Assembly (NCBI GenBank): GCA_017454675.1
Contig: JAFTCN010000057.1
Span: forward strand, 1-41,061
Reading direction: 5' to 3'
DNA: 41,061 bases
From: Clostridia bacterium
GTDB taxonomy: Bacteria > Bacillota > Clostridia > Oscillospirales > CAG-272
A model generated the notes under the pieces. It ran no database searches, had not been told where the DNA came from, and saw nothing but the letters and a program-made list of their open reading frames with translations. Made by a program: the position numbers and the translations under genes. Below are positions 40,648 through 41,061 of the stretch, piece by piece. Each line of letters opens with the position of its first letter. Position 1 is the stretch's first letter.

Positions 40648-41061
40648 ATGAAAGCATTTACGTGCCCGGTATGCGGGGGGAAACTGAATATCCGGATAGG
40701 TGCGGAGTTTGCGCTTTGCAGCGCCTGCGGCAAGCCGACGGATATAGACCCGGATGACGCGGAGAAGTTCTTTGCGATATACCGGAGCGCCGGGCGGGCG
40801 ATGGCGAAGAAGACCGCCGCGGGGTACCGCGAAGCTGTCAGAGAACTGGAGGCCATAACCTTTATTGAAGAGGCAAAGGAAATGTCGGACGAGTGCGAAG
40901 CGCGGCTGCGGGATCTTCAGGACAGAGAGTCTCAACGGCAGGAGAATGAAAAGATATCCGGTAAAAGGGATACTGTTCTCGGGATCATTATTGCAGCGGC
41001 GGCTCTGCTTTTCGGCATAGCGGCGATCGCCGGCGTCATATATGTGGTCGTCCGGATGGTA
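40648..41061 (+). CDS. Zinc-ribbon membrane protein, cut by the right edge
   Basis: An ATG at 40648 opens 138 codons that run off the window. The start MKAFTCPVCGGKL and CSACGKP give a four-cysteine zinc ribbon (Cys6, Cys9, Cys24, Cys27). A charged alpha-helical stretch follows (about 40-110), then a membrane helix at about 116-136 (TVLGIIIAAAALLFGIAAIA). Zinc-ribbon proteins of this layout often accompany SPFH/YdjI-type proteins. The 68-base gap to the preceding gene has no visible promoter. The C-terminal part is unknown. Confidence 0.75.
   Translation, partial: MKAFTCPVCGGKLNIRIGAEFALCSACGKPTDIDPDDAEKFFAIYRSAGRAMAKKTAAGYREAVRELEAITFIEEAKEMSDECEARLRDLQDRESQRQENEKISGKRDTVLGIIIAAAALLFGIAAIAGVIYVVVRMV

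Overview
The window looks like chromosomal DNA of a GC-rich Firmicute of the class Clostridia, probably an uncultured gut lineage near Oscillospirales or Christensenellales. This rests on three things: near-consensus sigma-A promoters with strong Shine-Dalgarno sites, an infC-rpmI-rplT operon with an attenuator leader, and a Gram-positive Tad-pilus locus with DUF6133- and DUF4320-like proteins. Lineage assignment is inference. No rRNA, tRNA, CRISPR array, insertion sequence or phage gene was seen.

Layout. (1) Bases 1-4769, minus strand: an aromatic amino-acid operon pheA-aroB-aroC-aroE/aroK-aroA. aroE and aroK are one fused gene and aroA runs off the left edge. (2) 4801-6363, minus: a short-chain dehydrogenase and an IscR-like Rrf2 regulator, each with its own promoter and terminator. 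(3) 6426-16479: a CbxX/SpoVK-type AAA+ protein, then an envelope/sugar region. It holds an SGNH lipoprotein, two paralogous solute-binding lipoproteins without permeases, a phosphodiester-glycosidase lipoprotein split by a frameshift at a G6 tract, a PHP phosphoesterase and a HAD phosphatase. (4) 16672-23210: a compact Tad pilus operon (pilin, CpaB, TadZ, CpaF, TadB, TadC and two pilin-like proteins). (5) 23207-27181: a translationally coupled operon of a membrane protein, an extended CysE, a glycerophosphodiesterase and a beta-propeller-like lipoprotein. (6) 27289-27467, minus: a candidate independent structured small RNA. (7) 27540-38438: a housekeeping run of infC (apparent AUA start), rpmI, rplT, a SpoU methyltransferase, dprA, topA, a trmFO-plsX gene fusion, rnc and an Elp3-like radical SAM protein. 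(8) 38402-41061: an SPFH/SHOCT protein, a four-helix membrane protein and a zinc-ribbon membrane protein cut by the right edge. Codon choice in this last block is visibly less GC-rich.

How the parts work together. The aro genes take DAHP-derived 3-dehydroquinate synthesis (aroB) to chorismate and on to phenylpyruvate (pheA); the dehydroquinase and DAHP synthase are not in the window. Region 3 suggests a cell that senses or captures glycans at its surface. The Tad genes would assemble a thin pilus but need a prepilin peptidase from elsewhere. The infC leader can form two mutually exclusive hairpins, as expected for ribosomal-protein autoregulation.

No single undescribed system is proven here. 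The observations most worth a second look are the small RNA, the TrmFO-PlsX fusion, the frameshifted glycosidase, the minimal pilus locus and the SPFH/zinc-ribbon cassette.
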